Of a stretch of 64,000 nt of DNA, positions 1-9,226 are shown piece by piece. Numbering within the stretch: the first letter of the stretch is position 1; each line of letters begins with the position of its first letter. Position numbers and translations under genes: made by a program. Below the pieces are notes generated by a model, which ran no database searches, had not been told where the DNA came from, and saw only the letters and a program-made list of their open reading frames with translations. The stretch is from Gemmobacter nectariphilus DSM 15620 (GTDB taxonomy: Bacteria > Pseudomonadota > Alphaproteobacteria > Rhodobacterales > Rhodobacteraceae), in NCBI RefSeq assembly GCF_000429765.1, contig NZ_AUCM01000013.1, positions 28,971-92,970 on the forward strand, given 5' to 3'.

Positions 1-632
1 GGATCGTCCCTGGCACGGCCGAGGCCGGCGATTGCTGCATCCGCCTGCGCGCCCCGCAGACCGGCACGGTGCTGACAGTGACCGACCTGAACGCCCGGCC
101 GGTGCAGGCGGGCGAGGTGCTGATGACCATGGCCGATCTGCAGGATCTGAAGGTCGAGGTGGATCTGCTGTCCACCGATGCCGTCCGGGTGCGTCCCGGC
201 GCGGCAGCGCGAATCGAGCGTTGGGGCGGCCCCGGTGTGCTGGAGGCGCGGGTCGATCGCGTGGACCCGGCCGGCTTTACCCGCGTCTCGGCCCTCGGGA
301 TCGAGGAACAGCGCGTGCGTCTGCATCTTGATTTCGTCACGCCCCCCGAAGCCCGCGCGGGCCTCGGCGATGGCTACCGGGTCTTTGTGCGGGTCGTGGT
401 CTGGTCGACGGATGCGGTGCGCCAGATCCCCGAAAGCGCGCTGTTCCGCGATGCGGGCGGCTGGGCGGTGTTCCGCGCCGTGGAAGGCCGCGCCCGCCTG
501 ACCCCTGTCACCATCGGTCAGGCGCAAGATGGCATGGTCGCGGTCGAAAGCGGTCTGGCCGATGGCGATCTGGTCGTCGCCTATCCCGGAAACCGCATCG
601 CCGAAGGCGCGGCCATCGCGGCGCGCGACTAA
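1..632 (+). CDS. HlyD/RND-type periplasmic adaptor subunit, C-terminal part
   Basis: The reading frame is open from the window edge (frame of base 3), so the 5' end lies outside. The visible part reads APQTGTVLTVTDLNARPVQA at its start, the lipoyl/barrel-sandwich return strand typical of membrane-fusion proteins, followed by a beta-barrel region (EVDLLSTDAVRVRPG) and a membrane-proximal domain ending at an alanine-rich C-terminus. Such adaptors sit in the periplasm and join an inner-membrane pump to an outer-membrane channel. The pump genes would be upstream and are not visible. An internal ATG at 69 exists but is unlikely to be the true start because the homologous fold begins before it. Confidence 0.75.
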   Translation, partial: IVPGTAEAGDCCIRLRAPQTGTVLTVTDLNARPVQAGEVLMTMADLQDLKVEVDLLSTDAVRVRPGAAARIERWGGPGVLEARVDRVDPAGFTRVSALGIEEQRVRLHLDFVTPPEARAGLGDGYRVFVRVVVWSTDAVRQIPESALFRDAGGWAVFRAVEGRARLTPVTIGQAQDGMVAVESGLADGDLVVAYPGNRIAEGAAIAARD

Positions 633-732
633 GCGACAGGCGATCGCGATTTATGCTGCCCATCGTGGTGCAAGAGAGGTTTTCAAGCCTCGCGCGCTGA
701 CCTAACCTCGCCCTCGCGAAGAGGGAGACGCA

Positions 733-3006
733 ATGATGGACGCTTTCGGCACGGCGCAAGGTGGACGGCGCGAGGATATCCGGTTTCTCAAGGGCGAAGG
801 CCGCTATGTCGATGACATCGCGCCGGCCGGGGCGCTGTTTGCCGCCTTCCTGCGCGCCCCCGTGGCCCATGCGCAGATCGCCGGGCTGGACACGGCCCCG
901 GCGCTGGACGTGCCCGGTGTGCGGCTGGTGCTGACCGCCGATGACCTGCTGGCGGCGGGCGTCAAGCTGGGGATGCGCGGCTATGCGGTGACCGGCCCCG
1001 ATGGCCGGCCCGGCGCGGCCCCCGAACGCCCGGTGCTGGCCCGTGGCCGCGTGCGCTTTGTCGGCGAGCCGGTGGCCTGCGTCATCGCCGACAGCGCCGC
1101 CGCCGCCCGCGACGGGCTCGAGGCGATCGCGGTTGACTTCCACGATCTGGAACCCAAGCTGGATACCGCACCGGGTGGCACGCCGATCCATGACGAGGCA
1201 CCGGACAATGTGGGCTATCGGTTCGAACTTGGCGATGCTGCGGCCACCGAAGCCGCCTTTGCCGCTGCCGCTCACCGGGTCAGCGCCCGGATCGAGGACA
1301 GCCGCATCATCGTTGCCAGCATGGAGCCGCGCGGCGCCTTTGCCGAATGGGAAGATGGGCGGCTGCATCTGTGCGTGAACGGGCAGGGTGTCTGGGGGCA
1401 AAAGGCGCAGCTTTGCGCCCAGCTGGGGCTGGACCCCGATCAGGTGCGCGTCACCAACCCCGATGTGGGCGGCGGCTTTGGCATGAAGGCCATGGCCTAT
1501 CCGGAATATTTCGTCATCAGCCATGCCGCGCGGGTGCTGGGCCAGCCGGTGCGCTGGATGTCTGACCGATCCGAGGCGATGCTGACCGACAATGCCGGCC
1601 GCGATCTGGTCTCCGAGGTGGAGCTGGCCTTTGACGCCGGGCTCAAGCTGACGGCCTATCGCGTCAACACCTTGTCAAACCTTGGGGCCTACAACTCGCA
1701 ATTCGGGCAGGGCATCCAGTCGGAGATGTTTTCCAAGGTGATGACAGGGGTCTATGACATTCCGGTGGCGCATCTGGCGGTGCAGGGGATCTATACCAAC
1801 ACCACGCAGGTCGATGCCTATCGCGGCGCCGGCCGGCCCGAGGCGATCTATGCGCTGGAATCGGCCATGGATCATGCGGCCCGCGTTCTGGGGGTTGACC
1901 GTTTCGATCTGCGCCAGCGCAGTTTCATCCGCGACTTTCCCTATCGTACCGTGGCCGGGGAAAACTACGATGTCGGGGATTTCTCGGGCCTTCTGGGCAA
2001 GCTGGTGGCCGAAGCCGATGTGACCGGCTTTGCCGCCCGGCGCGCTGGCAGCGAAGCGGCGGGCAAGCTGCGCGGCATGGGCCTTGCCTGTTACATCGAG
2101 GCGATCCTGGGCCAGCCGACCGAACATGCGCAGGTCGATTTCGACGAGGATGGCGGGGTCACCCTGCGGGTCGGCACGCAGTCGAACGGGCAGGGGCATG
2201 AAACGGTCTATGCCCGGTTCCTTGCCTCGGAAACCGGCATTCCCGAAGATCGCATCCGCATCCTGCAAGGCGACAGCGACCAGATCCCGGCAGGCGGCGG
2301 CACGGGCGGCTCGCGGTCGGTCACCATCCAGACGACGGCGACGCGCAGCACGGTGACGCAGATGGTGGCGGCCTATGCCGACTTCCTGACGCCGGAACTG
2401 GGCGATACCCCCGCCTTTGAAGATGGCGCCTTCCGCGTGCCCGGCGCCAACCGCAGCATTTCCATGCTGGATGCGGCGCAGATGGCCCGTGCGGCCGGCC
2501 GGACCGATCTGCTTTCGCACCGGACCGAGGCGCGGATCACCCAGCGATCCTTCCCCAACGGCGCCCATCTGGCCGAGGTGGAGATCGATCCCGAAACCGG
2601 CCGCGTCACGATTGACCGCTATACGATCGTCGATGATTTCGGCACGCTGCTGGCGCCCGAACTGGTGCTGGGCCAGGTGCATGGCGGCGTCGTGCAAGGC
2701 GCGGGGCAGGTGCTGCTGGAACAGGTGGTCTATGACGATCTGGGCCAGCCGCTGACCGGCAGCTTCATGGATTACGCCATGCCGCGCGCAACCGACATGC
2801 CGTTCTTTGCCATCTCGTTTGCCCCGGTTCCGGCCACCGGCAACCCGCTGGGCATGAAGGGCTGCGGCGAGGCGGGAACGGTCGGGGCCATGGGGGCGGT
2901 GGCGAATGCCGTGCGCGATGCGCTGGCCGGGCAGGGGATCGGCTGGGCTGACATGCCCTTTACCCCCGCGCGCGTCTGGGCTGCCTTGCAGGCCGCGCCC
3001 TCATGA
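733..3006 (+). CDS. xanthine dehydrogenase-family molybdopterin-binding (large) subunit
   Basis: 757 residues, the size of CoxL/aldehyde-oxidase large subunits. N-terminal GEGRYVDDI region, then VGGGFGMKAMAYPE, the molybdopterin-contact segment, GQGHETVYARFLA, and near the C-terminus KGCGEAGTVGAMGAV, whose glutamate matches the catalytic Glu of the family. It should hydroxylate an aldehyde, heterocycle or similar substrate in the cytoplasm; the substrate cannot be read. A GAGGGAG site precedes the tandem ATGs at 733/736. The partner 2Fe-2S and FAD subunits are not adjacent, which is unusual because these enzymes are normally encoded as three-gene operons. The stop overlaps the next start (ATGA). 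Confidence 0.9.
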   Translation: MMDAFGTAQGGRREDIRFLKGEGRYVDDIAPAGALFAAFLRAPVAHAQIAGLDTAPALDVPGVRLVLTADDLLAAGVKLGMRGYAVTGPDGRPGAAPERPVLARGRVRFVGEPVACVIADSAAAARDGLEAIAVDFHDLEPKLDTAPGGTPIHDEAPDNVGYRFELGDAAATEAAFAAAAHRVSARIEDSRIIVASMEPRGAFAEWEDGRLHLCVNGQGVWGQKAQLCAQLGLDPDQVRVTNPDVGGGFGMKAMAYPEYFVISHAARVLGQPVRWMSDRSEAMLTDNAGRDLVSEVELAFDAGLKLTAYRVNTLSNLGAYNSQFGQGIQSEMFSKVMTGVYDIPVAHLAVQGIYTNTTQVDAYRGAGRPEAIYALESAMDHAARVLGVDRFDLRQRSFIRDFPYRTVAGENYDVGDFSGLLGKLVAEADVTGFAARRAGSEAAGKLRGMGLACYIEAILGQPTEHAQVDFDEDGGVTLRVGTQSNGQGHETVYARFLASETGIPEDRIRILQGDSDQIPAGGGTGGSRSVTIQTTATRSTVTQMVAAYADFLTPELGDTPAFEDGAFRVPGANRSISMLDAAQMARAAGRTDLLSHRTEARITQRSFPNGAHLAEVEIDPETGRVTIDRYTIVDDFGTLLAPELVLGQVHGGVVQGAGQVLLEQVVYDDLGQPLTGSFMDYAMPRATDMPFFAISFAPVPATGNPLGMKGCGEAGTVGAMGAVANAVRDALAGQGIGWADMPFTPARVWAALQAAPS

Positions 3007-4073
3007 TCCGCATCGGGGACATCATCGACTGGCTGGAACGCCCGCCCATCCGCGCGACCAGCCCGGAGCCCGGCCGCGGACCCGCCATTCATGTGGTGAT
3101 CCTTGATGGCACGATGTCCTCGCTTGATCCTGGCCACGAAACCAACGCCGGGATCACCTGGCAATTGCTGAACGAGGCGCGCAGCACGGCGCGCCTGTCG
3201 CTGTATTACGAACCCGGCCTGCAATGGCAGGGCTGGGGGCAGGCGCTGGATGTGGCGGCCGGGCGCGGCATCAACCGCCAGATCCGCCGGGCCTATGGCG
3301 TGCTGGCCAGCCGCTATCGGCCCGGTGATCGCATCTTCCTGTTCGGCTATTCGCGCGGGGCCTATGCGGTGCGCTCGCTGGCAGGGCTGATCGACCGCAT
3401 GGGCCTGCTGCGCCGCGAAGAGGCGACGGAGCGCGCGGTCCTGCTGCTTTACCGGCATTACCAGACCAACCCGCACAGTGCCGCCGCCCGCCGCCTGTCG
3501 CGCCGCCTGTGCCATCCCGATGCCAGCATCGAGATGATCGGGGTGTGGGATACGGTCAAGGCGCTGGGGCTGCAACTGCCGGTCCTGTGGCGTTTCACCG
3601 AGACGCCGCACCGCTTTCACAATCACGAGCTTGGCCCATCGGTGCGCCGCGGCTATCAGGCGCTGGCCTTGAACGAGACGCGCGCCGTGTTCGAGCCTGT
3701 CCTGTGGACGAGCCGCGAAGATTGGCCCGGTCGCATCGAACAGGTCTGGTTCCGCGGCGCCCATGGCGACATTGGCGGGCAGATCGGCGGCTTTGTCGCG
3801 GCGCGGCCGCTGGCCAATATTCCGCTGACCTGGATGCTGGACAAGGCCGAAGGCTGCGGCCTGCCGTTGCCGTCAGGCTGGCGCGCCCGGTTTCCGTGCG
3901 ATCCGGCGGCGCCCATGGTCGGGACCTGGCAGGCCTGGGGCAAGATTTTCCTCAACCGTCATCGCCGGATCATCGGGCGCGATCCGTCCGAACGCATCCA
4001 TCCGACCGCCGTGACGCCGTCGGGCCCGCAGGCGCCTTCGGGCGCTCTTGGGCTGCCGCTGGCCAGCCCCTGA
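3003..4073 (+). CDS. DUF2235 alpha/beta-hydrolase domain protein
   Basis: 356 residues. The nucleophile elbow GYSRGA (Ser about 117) follows a strand FLF; GVWDTVKALG supplies the likely acid and FRGAHGDIGGQ the likely catalytic His, the triad layout of DUF2235 proteins. Some members are type VI secretion phospholipase effectors (Tle1-like), but no VgrG, Hcp or PAAR gene is nearby, so an effector role is not supported here. Start overlaps the upstream stop by four bases, so the two genes are likely co-transcribed and translationally coupled. No signal peptide. Function remains a predicted hydrolase. Confidence 0.8.
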   Translation: MIRIGDIIDWLERPPIRATSPEPGRGPAIHVVILDGTMSSLDPGHETNAGITWQLLNEARSTARLSLYYEPGLQWQGWGQALDVAAGRGINRQIRRAYGVLASRYRPGDRIFLFGYSRGAYAVRSLAGLIDRMGLLRREEATERAVLLLYRHYQTNPHSAAARRLSRRLCHPDASIEMIGVWDTVKALGLQLPVLWRFTETPHRFHNHELGPSVRRGYQALALNETRAVFEPVLWTSREDWPGRIEQVWFRGAHGDIGGQIGGFVAARPLANIPLTWMLDKAEGCGLPLPSGWRARFPCDPAAPMVGTWQAWGKIFLNRHRRIIGRDPSERIHPTAVTPSGPQAPSGALGLPLASP

Positions 4074-4105
4074 CGGCGGGGGCGGCTTTGGCGGAAGCAG
4101 CGCGC

Positions 4106-4176
4106 AGGGGGCCTTCTGCCCCCTCTTGGCCTGGCGGCCAATTCACCCCCGAGGATATTTGGATCAAGGCGAAAGC
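4106..4176 (+). repeat. composite intergenic repeat, copy 1 (type A)
   Basis: Hairpin AGGGGGC-CTTCT-GCCCCCT (4106-4124), a second short hairpin GGCC-TGGC-GGCC (4128-4139), then ATTCACCCCCGAGG and the conserved tail TATTTGGATCAAGGCGAAAG. It lies 3' of the DUF2235 gene in the same orientation. The hairpins could act in termination or 3' end protection. Confidence 0.75.
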
Positions 4177-4302
4177 CGGCGGGGGCGAGGACCGGCACCT
4201 CGCATGAAAGATACGGTGGTAGCGCGTGGCCGAAGTGCCCAGCTTGCCCTTGGGCGTCTGGCAGGCTAGTCCATCGGCCAACCCAAGCGCCCGGAGCCCG
4301 CC

Positions 4303-6045
4303 ATGGCCAATGACCCCCGCAGGCCGCGCCTGTTTTCCCGTCTGTGGGCCGACTATCTGCGCCCCCATCGCCTTGGCATGGCCTTTGCCTTTGTGGTCCT
4401 GTTGATCGAGGGCAGCACGCTGGCCCTGCTGGCCTGGATGCTCGAGCCGCTGTTCGACCGTGTCTTCGTCGCCGGGGACGGTGCGGCGATCTGGTGGGTG
4501 GGTGGGGCGATCTTCGGCCTGTTCGCGGTGCGGGCGCTGACCTCGGTGGTTTCCAAGACGCTGCTGACGGCCATCTCGCTGCGGTCGGCCACGCAGATGC
4601 AGGTCGATCTGCTGCGCCGCATCCTGACGCTGGACATGCGCTTCTTTCAGGACAACCCGCCCGGCGCGCTGATCGAGCGGGTGCAAGGCGATACGCTGGC
4701 GGTGCAGGGCATCTGGCAGGTCATGCTGATGGGGATCGGGCGCGATGTGATCGCGCTGGTCTGGCTGATGGGGGTGGCCTTGCAGATCGACTGGCGCTGG
4801 ACGGCTGCCGCGCTGGTCGGGGCGCCGCTTCTGTTGCTGCCCACGCTGGCCGTGCAGCGCTATATCCGCCGCAAGACCGCGGCGCTGCGGGTCCGCTCGG
4901 GCGAGCGGGCGACCCGGCTTGACGAGGTGTTCCACGGCATCGCCACCGTCAAGCTCAACCGGATGGAGGGCTATCAGGCCACGCGGTTCGAACGGATCGT
5001 GGGCGATATCGTCAGCGGTCAGGTCAAGATGGCCTTTGGCCAAAGCTTCATCCCGGCGCTGATTGACCTGGTGACCGGGCTTGGCTTTTTCCTGGTGCTG
5101 ATCCTTGGCGGGCGCGAGATCATCGAGGGCGAGCGGACGGTGGGCGAGTTCATGTCGTTCTTCACCGCCATGAGCCTGACCTTTCAGCCGCTGCGCCGTC
5201 TGGGTGCTTTGGCAGGGACCTGGCAGACGGCGGCGGCCAGCCTTGAGCGGATCTATGCCTTTCTGGATCTGCGCCCTGCCGTCGTCGCCCCGCCCCATCC
5301 TGCCCGCCTGCCGGCCAAAACGACGGTGGTCTTTGACGATGTCAGCCTGTCCTATGGCGAGGCCGAGGTCTTGCGGGGCCTGTCGCTGACCGCCGAGGGC
5401 GGGCAGCGCACCGCCATCGTCGGCCCGTCGGGCGCGGGCAAGTCGACGCTGTTCCACCTGCTGACCCGGCTGGTCGATCCGCAATCGGGCAGGATTTCCA
5501 TGGGCGGCGTGCCGGTGGCCGATTTCGACCCGGCCGATCTGCGCAGCCAGATCGCGGTGGTCAGCCAGGATTCGTGGCTGTTCGACGAGACCTTGCGCGA
5601 GAACCTGACGATGGGGCGCAGCGATCTGAGCGAGAGCGATCTGCGCGCCGCGCTCGAAGCTGCGAATGCGGCCGAGTTCGTCGACCGTCTGCCGATGGGG
5701 CTGGACACCCCGGTCGGCCCGCGCGGCTCGGCCCTGTCGGGGGGACAGCGCCAGCGGGTGGCGATCGCCCGCGCCATCTTGCGCAATGCGCCGGTGCTGC
5801 TGCTGGACGAGGCGACAAGCGCGCTGGATGCGGCCTCGGAGCGGCTGGTCGGCGAGGCGCTGGACCGGCTGGCGGCCGGGCGCACCACGCTGGTCATCGC
5901 GCACCGGCTTGCGACGGTGCAGGGGGCGGACCGGATCGTGGTGATGGACCGGGGGCAGGTGGTCGATCAGGGCACCCATGCCGAACTGCTGGCCCGCGGC
6001 GGGCTGTATGCGGACCTGTGCCGGCTGCAATTTGCAGATGGTTGA
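4303..6045 (+). CDS. ABC transporter, fused permease/ATPase (MsbA/BmrA type exporter)
   Basis: 580 residues with an N-terminal six-helix ABC membrane domain (about 1-320) and a C-terminal nucleotide-binding domain: Walker A GPSGAGKST (about 374-382), signature LSGGQRQRVAIARA, Walker B VLLLDEATSALD, H-loop IAHRLATV. This is a half-transporter that acts as a homodimer in the inner membrane, exporting lipids, drugs or peptides; the cargo is not identifiable. Often annotated MsbA-like in this family of bacteria. It is followed by a composite repeat and then by hisE on the opposite strand, so the two genes converge. Confidence 0.9.
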   Translation: MANDPRRPRLFSRLWADYLRPHRLGMAFAFVVLLIEGSTLALLAWMLEPLFDRVFVAGDGAAIWWVGGAIFGLFAVRALTSVVSKTLLTAISLRSATQMQVDLLRRILTLDMRFFQDNPPGALIERVQGDTLAVQGIWQVMLMGIGRDVIALVWLMGVALQIDWRWTAAALVGAPLLLLPTLAVQRYIRRKTAALRVRSGERATRLDEVFHGIATVKLNRMEGYQATRFERIVGDIVSGQVKMAFGQSFIPALIDLVTGLGFFLVLILGGREIIEGERTVGEFMSFFTAMSLTFQPLRRLGALAGTWQTAAASLERIYAFLDLRPAVVAPPHPARLPAKTTVVFDDVSLSYGEAEVLRGLSLTAEGGQRTAIVGPSGAGKSTLFHLLTRLVDPQSGRISMGGVPVADFDPADLRSQIAVVSQDSWLFDETLRENLTMGRSDLSESDLRAALEAANAAEFVDRLPMGLDTPVGPRGSALSGGQRQRVAIARAILRNAPVLLLDEATSALDAASERLVGEALDRLAAGRTTLVIAHRLATVQGADRIVVMDRGQVVDQGTHAELLARGGLYADLCRLQFADG

Positions 6046-6116
6046 GCGGGCAAGGGGGCCAGCCCCCCGTCGTCATCGGGCCTCGAACCAATGGCGCCCC
6101 AATGACGCCCCCCCCG

Positions 6117-6175
6117 CCAAAGGGGGCTGTCTGCCCCCTTTGGAAACCCCCGAGGATATTTCCGGACAGATGAAA
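6117..6175 (+). repeat. composite intergenic repeat, copy 2 (type A)
   Basis: A perfect 11-bp stem CCAAAGGGGGC / GCCCCCTTTGG with a five-base loop (6117-6143), followed by the block ACCCCCGAGGATATTT and the variant tail CCGGACAGATGAAAG. It sits between the convergent exporter gene and hisE and may serve as their terminator. Confidence 0.75.
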
Positions 6176-6183
6176 GGGGCCGC

Positions 6184-6504
6184 TCAGCCTTTGGGGCGTG
6201 CGGCCTTTTCGGCAATCCCCGAGGTGCCTTCGCGCGCGTCCAGCACGGCCATCACCTGATCCAGCGACACATCGCGCGCGGCAAGCATCACCAGCAGGTG
6301 ATAAAGCACATCCGCCGCCTCGGAGGCCAGCTTGTCGCGGTCGCCCTTGACCGCCTCGATGATCGCCTCGACCGCCTCTTCGCCGAACTTCTCGGCGCAT
6401 TTTTCCGGGCCCTTGGCCAGCAGCTTGGCCGTCCAGGAACTGTCCGGATCGGCGGATTTGCGCGCCGCGATCGTGGCGGCCAGGCGGGTGAGGGTATCGC
6501 TCAT
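6184..6504 (-). CDS. hisE: phosphoribosyl-ATP pyrophosphatase
   Basis: 106 residues, [16 protein letters not shown] onwards, with the [14 protein letters not shown] and [12 protein letters not shown] helices of the all-alpha MazG-like fold that binds Mg-nucleotide. Hydrolyses phosphoribosyl-ATP to phosphoribosyl-AMP, step two of histidine synthesis, in the cytoplasm. Start chosen at 6504 because the ATG overlaps the hisF stop (ATGA), typical of this coupled pair; a longer open frame upstream is the shadow of hisF. It is separated from hisBHA by some 25 kb and lies on the other strand. Confidence 0.95.
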   Translation of the reverse strand: MSDTLTRLAATIAARKSADPDSSWTAKLLAKGPEKCAEKFGEEAVEAIIEAVKGDRDKLASEAADVLYHLLVMLAARDVSLDQVMAVLDAREGTSGIAEKAARPKG

Positions 6505-7262
6505 GTCAGGCGCACCGGGATGCCGGCGGCCGCCATATGCGCCTTGGCCTGAGCGATGGTATAGGTGCCGAAGTGGAAGATGCTGGCGGCCAGAACCGCG
6601 CTGGCATGGCCCTCGATCACGCCTTCGACCAGATGGTCCAGCGTGCCGACGCCGCCGCTTGCGATCACCGGGATATCCACGGCATCGGCAATCGTGCGGG
6701 TCAGCGGCAGGTTGAACCCCTGTTTCGTGCCGTCCCGGTCCATCGAGGTCAGCAAGATTTCGCCCGCGCCCTTGGCCGCGACCGTGCGGGCGAAGTCCAC
6801 CGCGTCGATGCCCGTCGACTTGCGCCCGCCATGGGTGAAAATCTCCCACCGGCCAGGGGCGACCGTCTTGGCGTCGATGGCGACCACGATGCACTGGCTG
6901 CCGAAACGGTCCGCCGCCTCTGCCACCACGTCGGGGTTGGCGACAGCGGCCGAGTTGAACGAGACCTTGTCCGCCCCCGCGAGCAGCAGCGCCCGCACGT
7001 CCTGATGTGTGCGCACCCCGCCGCCCACGGTCAGCGGCATGAAGCATTGCTCGGCCGTGCGGGTGACCAGATCGAACATCGTGCCACGGTTTTCATGCGT
7101 GGCATGGATGTCGAGAAAGCACAGCTCGTCGGCACCGGCGGCATCATAGGCGCGCGCAGCCTCGACCGGGTCGCCGGCGTCGATCAGGTTGACGAAGTTG
7201 ACGCCTTTGACCACGCGGCCATCAGCGACATCGAGGCAGGGGATGATGCGGGTCTTGAGCAT
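6501..7262 (-). CDS. hisF: imidazole glycerol phosphate synthase, cyclase subunit
   Basis: 253 residues, a (beta/alpha)8 barrel beginning [20 protein letters not shown], whose Asp is the catalytic residue in IIPCLDV; the second catalytic Asp lies in VVAIDAK; phosphate loops are [10 protein letters not shown] and [12 protein letters not shown]. With HisH it makes imidazole-glycerol phosphate and AICAR. Start at 7262 matches the family N-terminus; upstream in-frame sequence has no family similarity. hisF and hisE form a two-gene unit divergent from the lipoprotein gene at 7309, with only 46 bases between, so the promoter must be compact. Confidence 0.97.
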   Translation of the reverse strand: MLKTRIIPCLDVADGRVVKGVNFVNLIDAGDPVEAARAYDAAGADELCFLDIHATHENRGTMFDLVTRTAEQCFMPLTVGGGVRTHQDVRALLLAGADKVSFNSAAVANPDVVAEAADRFGSQCIVVAIDAKTVAPGRWEIFTHGGRKSTGIDAVDFARTVAAKGAGEILLTSMDRDGTKQGFNLPLTRTIADAVDIPVIASGGVGTLDHLVEGVIEGHASAVLAASIFHFGTYTIAQAKAHMAAAGIPVRLT

Positions 7263-7308
7263 GCGCCGATATAGGGCCATGCAGGGAAAAAGGGCAAGGG
7301 AGCGTGCG

Positions 7309-7707
7309 ATGCGGGTGATGGGTCTGGTGCTGGTTCTTGGCGGTTGCGCGGCGGCAATGCCCGTGCCGCAGCCTGCCCCGCCGCCTTCGGGGCGAGAAGC
7401 GAGGGTCGCGGCCGAATGCCGGATGCTGGCACAGGCCCATGCCGAAACGCTTGCGCGCGGGCTGATGGCGCCGCCCGACATCCTGGTCGGCTGCCCGGGG
7501 CACGAGACGCTGCGCGATGCCATGCCGCTGGCGGCCCAGACGGCCGCGCTGCGGGCCGCCAATGCCGCGATCCTGCCCCCCGAGGTCGTGGCCAGCGGGG
7601 CTCAGGGCGCACGGATTTATCGGCGCATGATCACCCGCGGCGTGCCCGAGGCGGTCGCGGCCCATGTCGCCCGGGGCCCGCTGTTTGCCGCCGCCGCCAA
7701 AGTCTAG
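7309..7707 (+). CDS. small predicted lipoprotein
   Basis: 132 residues beginning [20 protein letters not shown]: a short basic start, a hydrophobic run and a lipobox-like LGGC with Cys 13, so probably a lipid-anchored periplasmic protein. The start at 7309 is preferred to the in-frame ATG at 7189 because AAGGGAG lies six bases upstream and the signal peptide starts there. The mature part is alanine-rich with no motif I recognise. It is divergent from hisF. Confidence 0.65.
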   Translation: MRVMGLVLVLGGCAAAMPVPQPAPPPSGREARVAAECRMLAQAHAETLARGLMAPPDILVGCPGHETLRDAMPLAAQTAALRAANAAILPPEVVASGAQGARIYRRMITRGVPEAVAAHVARGPLFAAAAKV

Positions 7708-7734
7708 GCGTTCGGCCCTGCGGCTGGCGTTGCA

Positions 7735-7756
7735 GGGTATTTGAAGAAAGGTGAAG
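7735..7756 (+). repeat. repeat tail, copy 3
   Basis: GGGTATTTGAAGAAAGGTGA, the tail of the composite repeat family with only weak upstream stem-loop potential. It lies 3' of the lipoprotein gene and faces copy 4. Confidence 0.6.
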
Positions 7757-7782
7757 CAGCGCGCTACGCCTCCCCATTTCGG

Positions 7783-7815
7783 CTTGATGCAAATATCCCC
7801 GCCGGAGGCATCCGG
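7783..7815 (-). repeat. repeat, copy 4 (inverted)
   Basis: On the minus strand this reads CCGGATGCCTCCGGCGGGGA followed by TATTTGCATCAAG, the same CCTCCGGCGGGG-TATTTG block as copies 5, 11 and 12. Together with copy 3 it forms an inverted pair. Confidence 0.65.
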
Positions 7816-8016
7816 CATTTGCCACGGGCGGTGTCGGCGGGAATCGGGGCGCGGACCGGGAAAATTGTGGTATCTGGATACCTTAATGCATAAGTCATTG
7901 AAATGTATGTAAACTATTCGAGTTGCCGCGCTTGACTGTGCGCCTTCAATCCTGCATACGGCAGCATCCTTTCACGCCGGGGGTCCAGTGCCCCCGATGC
8001 AAGCACAGGTCAGACC

Positions 8017-8481
8017 ATGAAAACCTTCACCGCAACCCCTGCGGACATCGAGAAGAAGTGGATCCTGATCGACGCCGAGGGCGTCGTTCTGGGCCGCCTC
8101 GCCACGATTGTCGCCAAGATCCTGCGCGGCAAGCACAAGCCGACCTTCACGCCGCACATGGACATGGGCGACAACGTGATCGTGATCAATGCCGACAAGA
8201 TCCAGATGACCGGCGCCAAGCGCGACGACAAGGTCTATTACTGGCACACCGGCCACCCGGGCGGCATCAAGAGCCGCACCGCGCGCCAGATCCTCGAAGG
8301 CAACCACCCCGAGCGCGTGGTGACCAAGGCCGTCGAGCGCATGATCAGCCGCAACCGTCTTGGCCGTCAGCAGATGACCAACCTGCGCGTCTACGCCGGG
8401 GCTGACCACCCGCACGAGGCTCAGCAGCCCGAAGTGCTGGACGTCAAAGCCCTGAACCCGAAAAACACCCGGAGCGCCTGA
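8017..8481 (+). CDS. rplM: 50S ribosomal protein L13
   Basis: 154 residues, [20 protein letters not shown] with the family core [20 protein letters not shown] and [20 protein letters not shown]. Structural protein of the large subunit that binds 23S rRNA early in assembly. Length and N-terminus match alphaproteobacterial L13. Forms the standard two-gene operon with rpsI, which begins two bases after its stop. Confidence 0.98.
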   Translation: MKTFTATPADIEKKWILIDAEGVVLGRLATIVAKILRGKHKPTFTPHMDMGDNVIVINADKIQMTGAKRDDKVYYWHTGHPGGIKSRTARQILEGNHPERVVTKAVERMISRNRLGRQQMTNLRVYAGADHPHEAQQPEVLDVKALNPKNTRSA

Positions 8482-8483
8482 TC

Positions 8484-8969
8484 ATGTCGGACATCAAATC
8501 GCTCGACGACCTGAAGGCAGCCGTGGCCGGCACCTCGGCCGCCGCCCCCGAAGAAGCCCCGCGTGAGCCGGTGCGCGATTCGCTCGGCCGTTCCTACGCG
8601 ACCGGCAAGCGCAAGGACGCCGTCGCCCGCGTCTGGGTCAAGCCCGGCACCGGCAAGGTCATCGTCAACGGCAAGGACATGTCGGTCTACTTCGCCCGTC
8701 CGGTGCTGCAGATGATCCTGAAGCAGCCGTTCCAGATCGCCAATGTCGAAGGCCAGTTCGACGTGCTGGCCACCGTCAAGGGCGGCGGTCTGTCGGGTCA
8801 GGCCGGTGCGGTCAAGCACGGCATCTCGAAGGCGCTGCAGCTTTATGAACCCAGCCTGCGCGGTGCGCTGAAAGCCGCCGGCTTCCTGACCCGCGACAGC
8901 CGCGTCGTGGAACGGAAGAAATACGGCAAGGCGAAAGCCCGCCGCAGCTTCCAGTTCTCGAAGCGCTGA
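8484..8969 (+). CDS. rpsI: 30S ribosomal protein S9
   Basis: 161 residues with an alphaproteobacterial N-terminal extension (about 30 residues), then [21 protein letters not shown], the [19 protein letters not shown] segment, and the C-terminal tail [11 protein letters not shown] that reaches the P-site tRNA anticodon stem in the small subunit. Follows rplM closely and is followed by a clear intrinsic terminator, so the transcript ends here. Confidence 0.98.
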   Translation: MSDIKSLDDLKAAVAGTSAAAPEEAPREPVRDSLGRSYATGKRKDAVARVWVKPGTGKVIVNGKDMSVYFARPVLQMILKQPFQIANVEGQFDVLATVKGGGLSGQAGAVKHGISKALQLYEPSLRGALKAAGFLTRDSRVVERKKYGKAKARRSFQFSKR

Positions 8970-8992
8970 TCGGTTCCGCAAGGACTGTATCG

Positions 8993-9020
8993 AAAGGCCC
9001 GCCGTTCTGGCGGGCCTTTT
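8993..9020 (+). terminator. intrinsic terminator after rpsI
   Basis: Stem AAAGGCCCGCC (8993-9003), loop GTTCT, stem GGCGGGCCTTTT (9009-9020); the 3' arm ends in the T run. Confidence 0.85.
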
Positions 9021-9170
9021 GCGTTCCGGGGCCATGTGGTTTTCGCCCTTGGCGGTGTGTCAGCGACCAGAGGGGCGACACGCGTCGGCGCCTGCAAGGC
9101 CAGCCAGTCAGCCGGGCAGGTGTCCGGCCTGCCTTGGGTCGTCAGCCAATGCCGCGACAGACCGCGACGC

Positions 9171-9201
9171 ACAAAAAAAGAAGGCCGGATTGCTCCGGCC
9201 C
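9171..9201 (-). terminator. intrinsic terminator for the DUF1127 gene
   Basis: GGCCGGA-TTGC-TCCGGCC (9183-9200) with a run of eight A on the plus strand at 9172-9179, i.e. a T run on the minus strand after the stem. Confidence 0.8.
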
Positions 9202-9226
9202 AGGAAGGGGACTTTTGCGGCGGGTC

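Larger units (their letters stand above)
7708..8016 (+). promoter_or_regulatory. gene-free stretch with the rplM promoter region
   Basis: 309 bases without a gene. The first part holds repeat copies 3 and 4. The second part is AT-richer (7860-7920). A candidate promoter is TTGACT at 7932-7937 with CATACG at 7955-7960, a 17-base spacer. The transcript would have a leader of about 50 bases before rplM, ending in a GGGGG...CCCCC mini-hairpin near 7979-7999. Confidence 0.45.

Noticed and set aside
508..1524. Long minus-strand open frames opposite the molybdenum hydroxylase and many other genes
   Set aside because: GC-rich coding sequence keeps antisense frames open; these are low-complexity His/Arg/Gly-rich shadows without family features.
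3003..4073. Type VI secretion effector
   Set aside because: DUF2235 similarity alone is not enough; no secretion or immunity gene adjoins.
3970..6030. 686-codon minus-strand open frame opposite the ABC exporter
   Set aside because: The plus strand encodes a complete ABC transporter; the antisense product is rich in Gln, His, Arg and Pro with no domain.
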